DNA of 64,000 bases from Pandoraea thiooxydans. GTDB taxonomy: Bacteria > Pseudomonadota > Gammaproteobacteria > Burkholderiales > Burkholderiaceae. A program made the position numbers and the translations under genes. Below are positions 51,732-62,380 of this stretch, one piece after another (position 1 is the first letter of the stretch; each line of letters begins with the position of its first letter). Below the pieces are notes generated by a model, which had not been told where the DNA came from, ran no database searches, and saw only the letters and a list, made by a program, of their open reading frames with translations. The stretch covers positions 2,108,001 through 2,172,000 of the forward strand of contig NZ_CP014839.1 of the NCBI RefSeq assembly GCF_001931675.1, in the 5' to 3' direction.

Positions 51732-53159
51732 TCAGCGGGCGCGGAACTGCAGCGACTTGTACTCCAGAAACTCTTCCAGGCCGTACACGCCATTCTCGCG
51801 CCCATTGCCGGACTGCTTGAAGCCGCCGAACGGCGCCTGCATATTGAACTGGCCGCCGTTGATGTCGACCTGCCCCGTGCGCATCCGGCGGGCAATCGCC
51901 AGTGCCCGGGTCTCGTCGCCGGACCATACGCCGCCGCCCAGCCCGTAGATCGAGTCGTTGGCGATGCGCACCGCGTCGTCGTCGTCCTGGTAAGTGATGA
52001 TCGTCAGCACCGGACCGAAGATTTCCTCCTGGGCAACCGTTGCGCGCGGCGCGACATTGCCAAGCACGGTGGGCCTGACGAAAAAGCCCTTGTCCAGCCC
52101 CTCGGGCCGCTCGGCCCCGCCCGTCACCAGTTCGGCGCCCTCTTCCAGCCCTTTGCGGATATAGGCCAGCACGCGTTCGCGTTGCGCGGCCGACGCCAGC
52201 GGGCCGAGACGCGTGGTTTCTTCGCGCGGATCGCCCAGCACGAACGATTCGGCGAGCTGCCTGGCCAGCGCCTTGACCTCCTCGTAGCGGCTGGCCGGCA
52301 CCAGCATGCGGGTATGCGCCGAGCAGGTCTGTCCGGAGTTGAGGTAACAGGCGTTGAGCGTGCCCTTGACGGCGGCCGGTAAATCCGCGTCGTCGAGAAT
52401 CACCGAGGCAGACTTGCCGCCCAGCTCGAGCGCGACCCGCTTGACCGTCTGCGCGGCCAGCTCCGACACCCGCTTGCCGGCCCGGGTGGAGCCGGTGAAC
52501 GAAACCATATCGACGTCCGGGTGGCTGGCCAGCACCTCGCCGACCACCGGCCCATAGCCGGTCACAAGATTGAACACGCCGGGCGGCAAACCCGCCTCAT
52601 GAATCACTTCGGCCAGGATGAACGCGTTGAACGGCGCGACTTCCGATGGCTTGAGCACGACCGTGCAACCGGCTGCCAGGGCCGGCGCGACCTTCAAGGT
52701 GATCTGGTTCAGCGGATAGTTCCACGGTGTAATCGCGCTCACCACGCCCACCGGTTCGCGCACCACCAGCGAATTGCCTACCCGCTCCTCGTAGGAATAA
52801 CTGCCGGCGAGATCGGCATAGTAGCCCCAGTTGTAGACCGGGCCGCCGACCTGAATCGCGCGCGAGAGCTTGATCGGCATCCCCACTTCGCCGGTGATGC
52901 TGCGCGCCAGTTCATCGGTGCGCGCACGCAGGCCCTCGGCAATTTTGCGCAAATAGGCGCCGCGCTCGAGCGCGGGCGTGGCCGCCCATGCATCGAACGC
53001 AGCACGGGCTGCGGCAACCGCGGCCTCGGCGTCGGCTTCGATGCCGGCCGGAATTCGCCCCATCGGCTCTTCGGTCGCAGAGTGAAACACCTCAATGGTG
53101 TCGCCGCCGCGCGGCGCGACCCACTGGCCATTGATATAGAATTTATCGTAACTCTGCAT
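51732..53159 (-). CDS. NAD(P)-dependent aldehyde dehydrogenase
   Basis: A 475-residue enzyme of the ALDH superfamily. Catalytic Cys lies in [15 protein letters not shown], general base Glu in [13 protein letters not shown], and nucleotide-binding residues are in [10 protein letters not shown] and [12 protein letters not shown]. The C-terminal oligomer segment [20 protein letters not shown] is complete. It resembles betaine/aliphatic aldehyde dehydrogenases but the substrate is not identifiable. It has no operon partner. The ABC-F gene upstream is separated by a bidirectional hairpin terminator. Confidence 0.9.
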   Translation of the reverse strand: MQSYDKFYINGQWVAPRGGDTIEVFHSATEEPMGRIPAGIEADAEAAVAAARAAFDAWAATPALERGAYLRKIAEGLRARTDELARSITGEVGMPIKLSRAIQVGGPVYNWGYYADLAGSYSYEERVGNSLVVREPVGVVSAITPWNYPLNQITLKVAPALAAGCTVVLKPSEVAPFNAFILAEVIHEAGLPPGVFNLVTGYGPVVGEVLASHPDVDMVSFTGSTRAGKRVSELAAQTVKRVALELGGKSASVILDDADLPAAVKGTLNACYLNSGQTCSAHTRMLVPASRYEEVKALARQLAESFVLGDPREETTRLGPLASAAQRERVLAYIRKGLEEGAELVTGGAERPEGLDKGFFVRPTVLGNVAPRATVAQEEIFGPVLTIITYQDDDDAVRIANDSIYGLGGGVWSGDETRALAIARRMRTGQVDINGGQFNMQAPFGGFKQSGNGRENGVYGLEEFLEYKSLQFRAR

Positions 53160-53239
53160 GGCAATGCACTCCCGTGCGCAAACAAATAGGGGCTCATTGT
53201 AGCGCCGCCGACTGTTGCCGTCAGCGCTGGCGGGAAAGC

Positions 53240-53266
53240 AAAACGCCGGCGCGAGGCCGGCGTTTT
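53240..53266. terminator. Bidirectional-type terminator hairpin
   Basis: AAAACGCCGGC-GCGAG-GCCGGCGTTTT has perfect 11-bp arms with terminal A/T runs on both strands. It lies 25 bp after the ABC-F stop, so it chiefly ends that transcript. Confidence 0.8.
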
Positions 53267-53290
53267 GCGAACGGGTGGCAACCTCGCCGG

Positions 53291-54886
53291 TCAGACTTCG
53301 ACGCCCTGGCTGCGCAGGTATTCGTCGTAGGTGCCGTGGTAATCGACGATTTCACCGCCCGGCTTGATCTCGATGATGCGGGTGGCCAGCGACGAGACGA
53401 ATTCCCGATCGTGGGACACGAAAACCAGGGTGCCGGCGAACTTGTCCAGCGCGATCTGCAGCGACTCGATGGACTCCATGTCCATGTGGTTGGTCGGCTC
53501 GTCCATCATCAATACATTGTGCCGGCCAAGCATCAGCTTGCCCCAGATCATGCGGCCCTTCTCGCCTCCCGAGAGGACCTTGACCGACTTGCGCACGTCG
53601 TCACCCGAGAACAGCAGCCGACCGAGCGTGCCGCGAATCATCTGGTCGTCGTCGCCTTCCTGAGTCCAGAGGTTCATCCAGTCGGTCAGCACCTTGTCGT
53701 CGGGGAACGCCTCGGTCGTATCCTGCGGCATATAGCCCACGCTGGCGTTCTCGGCCCATTTCACGGCGCCCGCGTCCAGTTCCAGGTCGCCCAGCAGGCT
53801 ACGCAGGAAAGTTGTCTTGCCGACGCCGTTCTCGCCGATGATGGCAATTTTCTCGCCGGCCTGCACCGCGCCCTCGTACTGCTTGAAAATTACGCGGTCA
53901 TACGATTTGGTGATGCCCTCGATCCGCACCGCGTGGTTATGCAGCTTTTTCTCGAACTCGAACCGGATGAAAGGGTTCTGTCGGGACGACGGCTTGATGT
54001 CCTCGACCTTGATCTTGTCGATTTGCTTGAGACGGCTGGTGGCCTGCCGGGCCTTCGACTTGTTGGCGGAGAACCGACGCACGAAATCCTGCAGATCTGC
54101 GATGCGTTCCTTCGCCTTGGCATTGGCATTTGCCTGCTGCTCGCGAGCCTGCGCCGAGGCCAGCATGTAGTCGTCGTAGTTGCCCGGGTAGATCTTGAGC
54201 GTGCCGTAGTCCATGTCGGCCATGTGCGTGCACACGGCGTTCAGAAAGTGACGGTCGTGCGAGATGATCACCATGGTCGAATTGCGCTCGTTGAGCACGT
54301 CCTCGAGCCAGCGAATGGTGTTGATGTCGAGATTGTTGGTCGGCTCGTCGAGCAGCAGTACGTCCGGGTCGGAGAAAAGCGCCTGCGCGAGCAGCACGCG
54401 CAGTTTCCAGCCGGGCGCCACAGCGCTCATCGGACCGTTGTGCTGGTCGATCGGAATACCCACGCCGTGCAGCAACTCGCCCGCGCGCGCCTCGGCGGTA
54501 TAGCCGCCGTATTCGGCGAAGCGAGCCTCCAGTTCGGCGGCGTGCATGTAGTCGTCGTCGGTCGCCTCGGGATTCGCGTAGATCGCATCGCGCTCGCTCA
54601 TTGCCTGCCACATCTCGGTGTGGCCCATCAGCACGACGTCGAGCACTCGCCGGTCTTCGTAGGCGAACTGATCCTGTTTGAGCTTGCCCAACCGAACATT
54701 CGAATCAAGGATGACCGAGCCGCCGCTGGGCTCCAGGTCACCGCCCAGAATCTTGATGAAAGTCGTCTTGCCGCACCCGTTCGCGCCAATCAAGCCATAG
54801 CGGTTACCCCCTCCAAATTTGACGGAGATATTCTCGAACAAGGGCTTGGGCCCGAATTGCATGGTGATGTTGGCGGTGGACAGCAC
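53291..54886 (-). CDS. ABC-F family ATPase (YbiT type)
   Basis: A 531-residue soluble protein with two ATPase domains and no membrane part. The ABC-F linker lies between them (about 240-300). First domain: GANGCGKTT, then the unusual signature [19 protein letters not shown], typical of YbiT, and [13 protein letters not shown]. Second domain: [26 protein letters not shown] and [12 protein letters not shown]. These proteins act on the ribosome E site to relieve translational stalls. An extended -10 sequence lies about 45 bp upstream. Confidence 0.92.
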   Translation of the reverse strand: MLSTANITMQFGPKPLFENISVKFGGGNRYGLIGANGCGKTTFIKILGGDLEPSGGSVILDSNVRLGKLKQDQFAYEDRRVLDVVLMGHTEMWQAMSERDAIYANPEATDDDYMHAAELEARFAEYGGYTAEARAGELLHGVGIPIDQHNGPMSAVAPGWKLRVLLAQALFSDPDVLLLDEPTNNLDINTIRWLEDVLNERNSTMVIISHDRHFLNAVCTHMADMDYGTLKIYPGNYDDYMLASAQAREQQANANAKAKERIADLQDFVRRFSANKSKARQATSRLKQIDKIKVEDIKPSSRQNPFIRFEFEKKLHNHAVRIEGITKSYDRVIFKQYEGAVQAGEKIAIIGENGVGKTTFLRSLLGDLELDAGAVKWAENASVGYMPQDTTEAFPDDKVLTDWMNLWTQEGDDDQMIRGTLGRLLFSGDDVRKSVKVLSGGEKGRMIWGKLMLGRHNVLMMDEPTNHMDMESIESLQIALDKFAGTLVFVSHDREFVSSLATRIIEIKPGGEIVDYHGTYDEYLRSQGVEV

Positions 54887-54926
54887 TGGGGATTTCCTGA
54901 AGGACAGACCGGGGGAAGAACCTGTT

Positions 54927-54935
54927 ATTTTAGCA
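54927..54935 (-). promoter_or_regulatory. Extended -10 promoter of the ABC-F gene
   Basis: The minus strand reads TGCTAAAAT, a TGn extension with -10 TAAAAT, 41 bp before the ATG. Confidence 0.5.
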
Positions 54936-55007
54936 TAGCCGCCACCACGGCCGTGGCCCGGCGATGGGTTCGCGGCTACGTCATGCCGGCCGCCGCACGC
55001 CCCCCGC

Positions 55008-56711
55008 TCATGCTCTTTTCAACGTGAACCGGAAACAGCCCGCCAGCGGCTGTTGCGCGGCCGGATAGATCTCGGCGGCGTAGGTGGCCGGCGGCAGATC
55101 GTAATAGGCCCAGCCATTCGCGTCGGTCGGGTCATGGGCGATCTTCGTGCCGCCCAGATACAGGTCGAAATACGGCAGCGGCACGTCTTGCGGACTGCCC
55201 GCAGCCACCTCGCCGATGACGCGGTAGTTGCCCCGCCGCGCCAGTGTGAAGCGCAAAAATCTCCGGTTGCCGACGCAGCCGCGGGTTGCCTTGCCTGCCT
55301 CGCTGCGATTGAATTTGTCCGTCAGACACAGCGGCGGAGAAGGCTCGTCGAGTATCAGTTCCGTGTAGATCGGCAGCAAATAGCGCTGCTCGCTCGGCGC
55401 AACCACATCGGCTGGCAAAACGCGCTGGCGCGTGCCCCATTCGTCGAGCGACGCGCCTTCGACCGTATTGAGAGCGCGCAACAGCCGATCGATCTCGCCC
55501 TGTCCGGCGATCCCGACCCGCTTGCGCAAGCGGGCGGCAAAGCTAAGCAGACTCGTAAATGCGCCCACGCGCTTCTGCTCGTTGACCATCACATCGTAAA
55601 TCGGCTGAAAACCGATATGCGGCGACTTCGCCCACTGGTAAAGCGCATGCGATATCGGCATCTCGCCATACCAGGTTCGGGGCGTGCCGATTTCGTCGAG
55701 ATCGAATGCGGCGCCTGTGCTGGCCTGCTTCTGGCCGCAAGTGGTCGCGTAGATCGGGGTGCCGCGCACAATGCTCGACAGCGCGTTGGCCCACGCCTCG
55801 GTAAAGCCGGAGCGCATGTCGGGATGCTCCTCGTGCGCGCCGCCGCCGTTGTCGGCGCGAGAAAAAGCATTTTCGAAGTAATGCGCCCATTCATGGATGA
55901 TGGTTGCCGGGTGATATTCGTCGGTATCCAGGTTCTGCGCGCCGAGCAGATAAATGCCGGAGCCCGGCGGGGTGACCTTGAAGAAACTGGTGCCGATGTA
56001 GCCGCGCGACAGACGTTCGAGCGGATCGTCCGGCGTCGCTTCCTCCTGATGCGGATTGCGGGTCTCGGGTACGTTATGCGGGTGCCAGAAGACGTTCAGC
56101 GGCGCAAAGACAGCCGCCCGGTCGACCAGGAGCACGCGCTGAATGGCCTGATGAATCGCCGCAAGAATCGCAAACGGCGCCGCCGGTCGGCTCGCCGGGT
56201 AGCGCTGCAGATCGCGGCTCCATCCCGAGCCCGCATGCAGCGCGACGGTGCGCCCGCGTGTGCCGGTGTCGAACGGCTCGCTCTCCAGCGCATACACGGT
56301 TGCCTGCTCGGGCACGCTGCGGAACTCCTCGGAGTGGTTGTCGCGCACCGCGACCTCCCACGCCGGGCGCCCGTCCGGCGCGATATCGGCCGACATCATG
56401 CGGGCCTCGACTCTGACCATCGCGCGCACGTTGGGCGGCACTGCGACGGCGTAGGCGCCGGCAACGTCGCTCAGGGTGTCGGCCAGTACGCGCCGCGTCT
56501 GCGGATCGACGACCATCACCACGGCGTTGGCCACCGCATAGCGCGCGGTGGCGTCATAGTCCAGCTTCGCTTGCAGCTGCCCCTGGGCATCGCGCGACAC
56601 GGCCACGGGAATGCAGTCGTAGGTGATGTTTCCGGAAATCGTGACGTCGGCGGCGCTCGGCCGGTCGGATGAGAGGGCAGCGGGCGCAGCGGCGGATCGG
56701 ACATTCGGCAT
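55008..56711 (-). CDS. Predicted zinc metalloprotease of unknown family
   Basis: A 567-residue protein that I do not recognise by name. It has a gluzincin-type zinc site: HEWAH with His273, Glu274 and His277, and a second-ligand Glu305 in [11 protein letters not shown] 27 residues later. The N-terminal region (about 20-120) resembles a carboxypeptidase-regulatory or fibronectin-like beta domain ([12 protein letters not shown]). The C-terminal 100 residues look like another beta-sandwich ([24 protein letters not shown]). No signal peptide is visible. It is preceded by an AT-rich upstream region and is not in an operon. A secreted peptidase is plausible, with the secretion route unknown. Confidence 0.62.
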   Translation of the reverse strand: MPNVRSAAAPAALSSDRPSAADVTISGNITYDCIPVAVSRDAQGQLQAKLDYDATARYAVANAVVMVVDPQTRRVLADTLSDVAGAYAVAVPPNVRAMVRVEARMMSADIAPDGRPAWEVAVRDNHSEEFRSVPEQATVYALESEPFDTGTRGRTVALHAGSGWSRDLQRYPASRPAAPFAILAAIHQAIQRVLLVDRAAVFAPLNVFWHPHNVPETRNPHQEEATPDDPLERLSRGYIGTSFFKVTPPGSGIYLLGAQNLDTDEYHPATIIHEWAHYFENAFSRADNGGGAHEEHPDMRSGFTEAWANALSSIVRGTPIYATTCGQKQASTGAAFDLDEIGTPRTWYGEMPISHALYQWAKSPHIGFQPIYDVMVNEQKRVGAFTSLLSFAARLRKRVGIAGQGEIDRLLRALNTVEGASLDEWGTRQRVLPADVVAPSEQRYLLPIYTELILDEPSPPLCLTDKFNRSEAGKATRGCVGNRRFLRFTLARRGNYRVIGEVAAGSPQDVPLPYFDLYLGGTKIAHDPTDANGWAYYDLPPATYAAEIYPAAQQPLAGCFRFTLKRA

Positions 56712-56853
56712 CGACTCTCTCCAGAAAATTCGATGCCTCGAAAATATCCAATTAGCTTTCCATATGCAATCCTAAATTATTAATTTTGGACTGCTTTAGG
56801 TAGAGAATACCTGCGCGCTACGGCCTCTCGTAGGGCGGCCATGGACATTTCGG

Positions 56854-58008
56854 TCAGGCGGCCGGCAGGGCCCCCTCGACGCCCTCGACAAACCAGTTGA
56901 TATTGTGCTTTTCCGCATCGTCCAGCGTTTTGCCGGCGGGCACGCGCAAGGTTCCGGCCTGATCCTTGAGTGGGCCGGCAAACGGATCGTAGGCGCCATC
57001 ATGGAATGCATCGTAGCGCGCGGCTTCGGCCTTTTGCGCGACCTCCGGCACGACCCTGGCGTTGATGCTGACCAGGTCGACGGCATTGTGCCGGATGCCG
57101 TTCCAGACCGGCTGGTTGGTCCACTGCCCTTCCATCACCTGTTGCACGGTCTTGATGTAATACTGGCTCCAGTCGATCACGACCGAGCCCAAATGCGCCT
57201 GCGGACCGTATTTGCTCATGTCGGCGTCCCAGCCGAACGCATGGATCCTGTGCGCCTGCGCGGCCTGCATCACGCTTGCCGAGCCGACGTTCTGCATCAG
57301 GATGTCCGCCCCCTGCCCGATCAGCGCCTCGGCCGCCGCCCGCTCCTTGTCCGGGTCCGACCAACTGTTGGTCCACGCCACCTGCACCTTGATGTCCGGA
57401 TTAAGCGCGCGCGCGGCGATCGTAAACGCGTCGATGTTGCGGATCGCCGCGGGAGTCGGCATCGAGGCGACGTATCCGATGATGTTGCGCTTGGTCACGT
57501 AGGCGGCAATCACGCCCGCCAGACTCGCGCCTTGATAGCCGCGCACGTCGTAAGTGCCCAGGTTGGGCGCGCTTTTGTAGCCGGTCGCATGTTCGAAAAT
57601 GACATGCGGGAATTCGGCGGCAACCTTGAGCATCGCATCCATGTAGCCGAACGACGTGCCGAAAATCAGCCGGCTGCCTTGACTGGCGAGATTACGGAAT
57701 ACCTGCTCCGAAGCGGCGCCGTCCGGTACGTTGGGCACACGCGTGACTTTGATCCTGTCGCCGAATTTGTGCTCGACGGCCTTGGCACCAAGCTCGTGCG
57801 AGCCAACCCAGGTGTTGTCGTCGGCGTTGCCCGCATACACGAATGCCACCCCCATCGGCCCGGCGGGCACAATCGCGCCGGATGCCGCAACAGGTGCGCT
57901 GGCTGGTGCCGCGCCCGCCCCTTCGCCGCCCTCGCGCCTGCCGCATCCGCTCAACAACGTGGCTGCCGCGGAGCCGGCCAGCGCAATCAAAATGTCGCGA
58001 CGTCGCAT
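56854..58008 (-). CDS. BMP-family ABC transporter substrate-binding lipoprotein
   Basis: A 384-residue lipoprotein of the basic membrane protein (Med/BmpA) family, which binds nucleosides and related compounds. The N-terminus MRRRDILIALAGSAAATLLS is followed by the lipobox cysteine (LLSGC). Core segments: VAFVYAGNADDNTWVGSHEL, LIFGTSFGYMDAMLKVA, GADILMQNVGSASVMQAA. GGAG stands before ATG 58008. The longer frame to 58080 places a nonsense leader ahead of the lipobox. No ATPase or permease lies next to it. The purine catabolism genes beyond the LysR gene suggest a purine ligand. Confidence 0.87.
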   Translation of the reverse strand: MRRRDILIALAGSAAATLLSGCGRREGGEGAGAAPASAPVAASGAIVPAGPMGVAFVYAGNADDNTWVGSHELGAKAVEHKFGDRIKVTRVPNVPDGAASEQVFRNLASQGSRLIFGTSFGYMDAMLKVAAEFPHVIFEHATGYKSAPNLGTYDVRGYQGASLAGVIAAYVTKRNIIGYVASMPTPAAIRNIDAFTIAARALNPDIKVQVAWTNSWSDPDKERAAAEALIGQGADILMQNVGSASVMQAAQAHRIHAFGWDADMSKYGPQAHLGSVVIDWSQYYIKTVQQVMEGQWTNQPVWNGIRHNAVDLVSINARVVPEVAQKAEAARYDAFHDGAYDPFAGPLKDQAGTLRVPAGKTLDDAEKHNINWFVEGVEGALPAA

Positions 58009-58206
58009 TGAAACTACTCCTGTCCCAGATATTGCTTTCAAAATTTGCCGCTCGACGGGAAAGGAGAACGCGACTCGCATGCGAGGCGTCTCGGCATGTC
58101 GAGCCCCGCCCCGGATAGTACCGCAGGAAGCGGCGCGCCGACCCGGCGCCGTGCCGCGTCGGCCTCAGGAATTTCGGTATGGCTCGGCGCGCAGTTATGC
58201 TTCATA

Positions 58207-58230
58207 ATGCTTTGCTTATGCAACAAGCAT
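58207..58230. promoter_or_regulatory. Palindromic LTTR-type site in the BMP/LysR spacer
   Basis: ATGCTT-N12-AAGCAT encloses TTGC-TTAT-GCAA, giving nested inverted repeats. They lie 30 bp before the LysR start and about 200 bp before the BMP gene. A binding site of the adjacent LysR protein is inferred. Confidence 0.45.
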
Positions 58231-58259
58231 CAAATCATTAGCAAACGGATATAACGATC

Positions 58260-59198
58260 ATGAGCCAAACTCGCGAACCCATCGATACTTATTTGCTGCG
58301 GGTATTGAACACCCTGATGATCGAGCGCAGTGTCACCCGGGCCGCCGTCAAGCTCAATCAGTCCCAGCCGGCCATCAGCGCGGCGTTGCGCCGCCTGCGG
58401 GATATCACTGGCGATCCGTTGCTGGTGCGCGGCAAGTCGGGCATGGTGCCGACCGAATATGGTGCGTCGCTGCTCGAACCGACCCAGAACGCGTTGCGCG
58501 AAATCGAACGGATCACCGTCCAGCAATCGACTTTCGACCCGGCCACGACAGTGCGCACCTTTCGCATCGGTTCGCCGGACTATCTGAACGTCTACTTCGT
58601 ACCCACGGTCGTCGAGCGTTTCCGGCAGCAAGCCCCCAACGCGCAACTCGAGCTGCATTCGCTGGGGCCGGCCTTCGATTACGAGCATGCGCTGGAGGAA
58701 GGCAAGGTCGACATCGTGATCGGCAACTGGCCCGAGCCGCCCGAGCAGCTGCACCTGAGCAACCTGTTCGTCGACCAGATCGTCTGCCTGATGCGCAGCT
58801 CGCATCCGTTTGCCAAGCGCGAACTCACGCTCGATCACTATCTGCAGAGTCCGCACCTGGCGCCGTCACCCTATTCGGTGGCCCAGCGCGGCGCGATCGA
58901 CATGCATCTGGCGCGTGAGCGGCTCAAGCGCAACGTCGTCGTTACGATTCCCTACTTCAACCTGGCGCCTTACGTGCTGTTGAAGTCGGACCTGATCTTC
59001 ACCACCACGCGGCTGTTTGCCGATTACTACGCCGACTTTCTGCCCCTGACGGTGGTCGAGGCGCCGATCGATTTTCCGCCGATGCAGTATTACCAGCTTT
59101 GGCACGAGCGTACGCACTACTCCGACGAAGTGCGCTGGCTGCGCAGCGTCATTTCCGACGCCACGCGCACGCTGCTCGAGCAGCGCGGCCAGTCCTGA
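58260..59198 (+). CDS. LysR-family transcriptional regulator of purine block
   Basis: A 312-residue LTTR. Its helix-turn-helix covers about 12-70 (LMIERSVTRAAVKLNQSQPA, ISAALRRLRDITGDPLLVRG), followed by a co-inducer domain with the segment VRTFRIGSPDYLNVYFVPTV. It is divergent from the BMP lipoprotein gene and convergent with the 8-oxoguanine deaminase gene (one base between the stops). Position suggests that it senses a purine or a purine breakdown product. Confidence 0.87.
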   Translation: MSQTREPIDTYLLRVLNTLMIERSVTRAAVKLNQSQPAISAALRRLRDITGDPLLVRGKSGMVPTEYGASLLEPTQNALREIERITVQQSTFDPATTVRTFRIGSPDYLNVYFVPTVVERFRQQAPNAQLELHSLGPAFDYEHALEEGKVDIVIGNWPEPPEQLHLSNLFVDQIVCLMRSSHPFAKRELTLDHYLQSPHLAPSPYSVAQRGAIDMHLARERLKRNVVVTIPYFNLAPYVLLKSDLIFTTTRLFADYYADFLPLTVVEAPIDFPPMQYYQLWHERTHYSDEVRWLRSVISDATRTLLEQRGQS

Positions 59199-59199
59199 A

Positions 59200-60558
59200 T
59201 CATCCCGCCACCAGACGCTGCGCCAGCCGGTTGTGCCGCTCGATCGTGGCCGGCAGGTCCAGCGTGGCGATCTGTCCTTCGCGCACCACCACCCGGCCGT
59301 TGATCACGCTGTAGGCGACCGCTCCAAGGTTGCAGAACACCAGCGCCGCGAGCGGATCGTGCAGCGCGCCGGCCAAACCGATTTGGCGCAGATCGAAAGC
59401 GGCGAAGTCAGCTGCCATGCCCGGCGCCAGCGCCCCGATATCGTCGCGATTGAGCACCTTGGCCCCGCCCAGCGTGGCGATCTCCAGCGCCTCGCGCGCC
59501 GTCATCGCGTCCGGTCCGAACCCGACGCGCTGCAGCAGCAACGCCTGACGTACCTCGCTCATCATATGGCCGGCATCGTTCGAGGCCGAACCGTCGACGC
59601 CGAGGCCGACCGGCACCCCGGCGTCGCGCATCTTGCGAATCGGCGCAATTCCCGAGGCCAGCCGCATGTTCGAGCAGGGACAATGCGCCACCCCGGTACC
59701 GGTGCGCGCGAACAGTTCAATGCCCTGCGCGTCGAGCTGGACGCAGTGCGCATGCCAGACATCGTGGCCGACCCAGCCCAGGTCTTGCGCATACTCGGCC
59801 GGCGTCATGCCGAATTTCTCGCGGCTGTAGGCAATATCGTTGACGTTTTCCGCCAGATGGGTGTGCAGCGACACGCCATAATGGCGCGCCAGCGCGGCCG
59901 CCTCGCGCATCAGGTCGCGACTGACCGAAAACGGCGAGCATGGCGCCACCACCACGCGCTGCATCGCGTAGCGATCGGCGTCATGGTAGGTTTCGATCAG
60001 GCGTTGCGTGTCGCGCAGAATCGCCGCTTCGTCCTCGACCACCGCATCCGGCGGCAATCCGCCCTTGCTTTGCCCGACGCTCATGCTGCCGCGGCTGGCA
60101 TGAAAACGCATGCCGATCTGCGCGGCGGCCTCGATGCTATGGTCGAGCTGGCAGCCGTTCGGATAAATATAGAGATGGTCGCTGGAGGTCGTGCAGCCCG
60201 ACAGAATCAGCTCCGCCATCGCCGTGAGCGTCGACACGCCGATCATCTCCGGGGTCAGGCGCGCCCAGATCGGGTAGAGGTTGCTCAGCCAGTTGAACAG
60301 CTCGCCGTTTTGCGCGGCCGGCACGGCGCGCGTCAGGCTCTGATACATATGGTGATGCGTATTGATCAGCCCCGGAATGACGATATGTCCTCGCAGGTCG
60401 ATGACTTCATCGGCGCTGTGCGGCAAGGTCTCGCTCGGGCCGACCGCCACGATGCGGTTGTTCTCGACGAACAGGCCGCCCTGTCTGATTTCGCGCCGCT
60501 GGGCATCCATCGTCACCAGCGACTCGGCATTGCGGATCAATAAGGTTTTGTTTGGCAT
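59200..60558 (-). CDS. 8-oxoguanine deaminase
   Basis: A 452-residue amidohydrolase, most like 8-oxoguanine deaminases, which convert 8-oxoguanine to urate. Metal ligands are seen in NTHHHMYQSL, in THLAENVND and in HAHCVQLDAQG. The final aspartate is in GVDGSASNDAGHM. The start at 60558 (MPNKTLLIRNAESLVTMD) gives the normal length. Neighbouring genes for an NCS2 permease, HIU hydrolase and PuuD support a purine-degradation role. Guanine deaminase or another cytosine/atrazine-type amidohydrolase cannot be fully excluded. Confidence 0.83.
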   Translation of the reverse strand: MPNKTLLIRNAESLVTMDAQRREIRQGGLFVENNRIVAVGPSETLPHSADEVIDLRGHIVIPGLINTHHHMYQSLTRAVPAAQNGELFNWLSNLYPIWARLTPEMIGVSTLTAMAELILSGCTTSSDHLYIYPNGCQLDHSIEAAAQIGMRFHASRGSMSVGQSKGGLPPDAVVEDEAAILRDTQRLIETYHDADRYAMQRVVVAPCSPFSVSRDLMREAAALARHYGVSLHTHLAENVNDIAYSREKFGMTPAEYAQDLGWVGHDVWHAHCVQLDAQGIELFARTGTGVAHCPCSNMRLASGIAPIRKMRDAGVPVGLGVDGSASNDAGHMMSEVRQALLLQRVGFGPDAMTAREALEIATLGGAKVLNRDDIGALAPGMAADFAAFDLRQIGLAGALHDPLAALVFCNLGAVAYSVINGRVVVREGQIATLDLPATIERHNRLAQRLVAG

Positions 60559-60574
60559 GCGTTAATCGACATAT

Positions 60575-60596
60575 AAAAAAGGGGGCTTACGCCCCC
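60575..60596 (-). terminator. Terminator of NCS2 permease gene
   Basis: The minus strand reads GGGGGCGTAAGCCCCC followed by six T, 33 bp after the permease stop. Confidence 0.85.
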
Positions 60597-60628
60597 AACG
60601 CATCTCGCTGGAGATCAACCGCGCGATG

Positions 60629-61984
60629 TCAGTGCACTTCACCCAATTGGCCGGCTATCTCACCGGCCGAATGCTTTTTTTCGTCTTTGAATCCATTGAA
60701 ATAAGCGTTGAGCACCACCGCCGAGACGGCCGCCAGCAGGATCCCGCTATGCAGCAGCGGGGCCAGCTGCACCGGCATCTTGCTGAAGAACTTGTTCGAC
60801 ACCACCGGGATCATCGCCATGCCGATGCCGATCGCGACGATATACAGGTTATAGCGGTTTTTCTCGTAATCGACCTTGGCAAGGATCTTGATGCCGGTGG
60901 CCATCACCATGCCGAACATCACGATGCCCGCACCGCCCAGCACGAACTGCGGAATCGAAGCCACGACGATCGACATCTTCGGCACCAGGCCGAACATGAC
61001 CAGGATGACACCGGAAGTGGCACACACCCAGCGGCTGCGCACCCCGGTAATGCCGACCAGACCGATGTTCTGCGAAAACGAGGTGTGCGGGAAACTGTTG
61101 AACAGGCCGCCGATCACCGTGGCCAGGCCATCGACGCGCAAGCCGCGCACCAGTGTCTTCTCGTCCACCGGGCGCTCGCAGATCTCGCCCAACGCCAGGA
61201 ACATCCCGGTCGATTCGATGAAGGTGATCAGCATGACCACCACCATGGTGGCGATCGACCAGGGATCGAACTTGGGCAGCCCGAAATGGAACGGTGTCAC
61301 CAGCGCGAACCACTTCGCCTGAGCCAGGCCGGCGAAGCTTACCTTGCCCATCATCAGGGCAATGGCAAAACCGAACATCATGCCCAGCAGCACGGCAATG
61401 TTGGCGAAAAAGCCGCGTACATAGCGTGTGATCAACAAGATGAATACCAGCACGGCCAGTGAAATGCCCAGATAGACGGGGCTGCCGTAATCGGGGTTGC
61501 CAACGCCGCCGGCGGCCCAGTCGATACCCACACCGACGATGGTCAAGCCGATCGAGGTGATCACGATGCCGGTGACCAGGGGCGGGAAAAAGCGCAGCAC
61601 CTTGCCGATGAGCGGCGCGATCAGCGTGCCGATGATGCCTGCGGCGATCGTCGATCCGTAAATGCCGGGCAGGCCCAGCGCGGGATTGCCGGCCATTGCG
61701 AGCATCGGCCCGACCGCGGCGAAGGTCACCGCCATGATGACGGGCATGCGAATACCGAACTTGCCGATACCGATCGACTGCAGCAGCGTCGCGATGCCGC
61801 AGCACAGCAAATCGGCGCTGATCAGAAAAGCCACCTGGTCCTTGGGCAGGCCGGCGGCCCCGCCGATAATCAGGGGAACGGCAATTGCGCCGGCATACAT
61901 CACCAGCACGTGCTGCAATCCGAGAGTCAACAACTTGCCCAACGGCAATACTTCGTCGATGGGGTGCACCGCGGCGTTACTCAT
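60629..61984 (-). CDS. NCS2 family nucleobase:cation symporter
   Basis: A 451-residue permease with about 13-14 helices of the xanthine/urate branch of NCS2 transporters. Family segments are GLQHVLVMYAGAIAVPLIIG near the N-terminus, TFIESTGMFLALGEICERPV, FPHTSFSQNIGLVGITGVRS, and the Gln/Asn motif in the QNIGLVG stretch. The ATG at 61984 (MSNAAVHPIDEVLP) is preferred to the in-frame start at 62059. It is transcribed away from uraH-puuD. Uptake of urate or xanthine is the expected role. Confidence 0.88.
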   Translation of the reverse strand: MSNAAVHPIDEVLPLGKLLTLGLQHVLVMYAGAIAVPLIIGGAAGLPKDQVAFLISADLLCCGIATLLQSIGIGKFGIRMPVIMAVTFAAVGPMLAMAGNPALGLPGIYGSTIAAGIIGTLIAPLIGKVLRFFPPLVTGIVITSIGLTIVGVGIDWAAGGVGNPDYGSPVYLGISLAVLVFILLITRYVRGFFANIAVLLGMMFGFAIALMMGKVSFAGLAQAKWFALVTPFHFGLPKFDPWSIATMVVVMLITFIESTGMFLALGEICERPVDEKTLVRGLRVDGLATVIGGLFNSFPHTSFSQNIGLVGITGVRSRWVCATSGVILVMFGLVPKMSIVVASIPQFVLGGAGIVMFGMVMATGIKILAKVDYEKNRYNLYIVAIGIGMAMIPVVSNKFFSKMPVQLAPLLHSGILLAAVSAVVLNAYFNGFKDEKKHSAGEIAGQLGEVH

Positions 61985-62380
61985 GGTTCTATCTCCTCCT
62001 ACTTGTTCCTTTGTGTATGACGCAAGGCAAAGGTACCTGCCCGGCACGCGTCGTGACAAGCCGTGCCGGGCATATATTGCTTTTTACATAGCCCATATGC
62101 GCAAAGCCTGATATCGAACCTCGGGTTTTCCCGATAGGCTCAAGCCCGGTGGGGCATAACGGCCGATTTTCCGGCAAGCCGGCCGCGCCGATATACGCAT
62201 TTTGTTATTCGCACTATTTGCCAAAGCAATAATTACGCGTTAACCCGCAGCCTCTGCGATCCGTTCGGGCGCATTGCGATGGCGCTCATTGACGATATGC
62301 GCGCCGTTTTATCTTTGTTATTGCTTGCGTTATGAAGCGGCAATCTCCCTACAATTCAGGCATTCAAGAGAGGAGGATTT
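61985..62380. other. Divergent regulatory region between NCS2 permease and uraH
   Basis: A 396-bp spacer without a supported gene. TACAAT at 62350-62355 is a plausible -10 for uraH, about 26 bp before its ATG. The segment 62190-62240 is AT-rich. I see no riboswitch that I can name. Confidence 0.45.
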
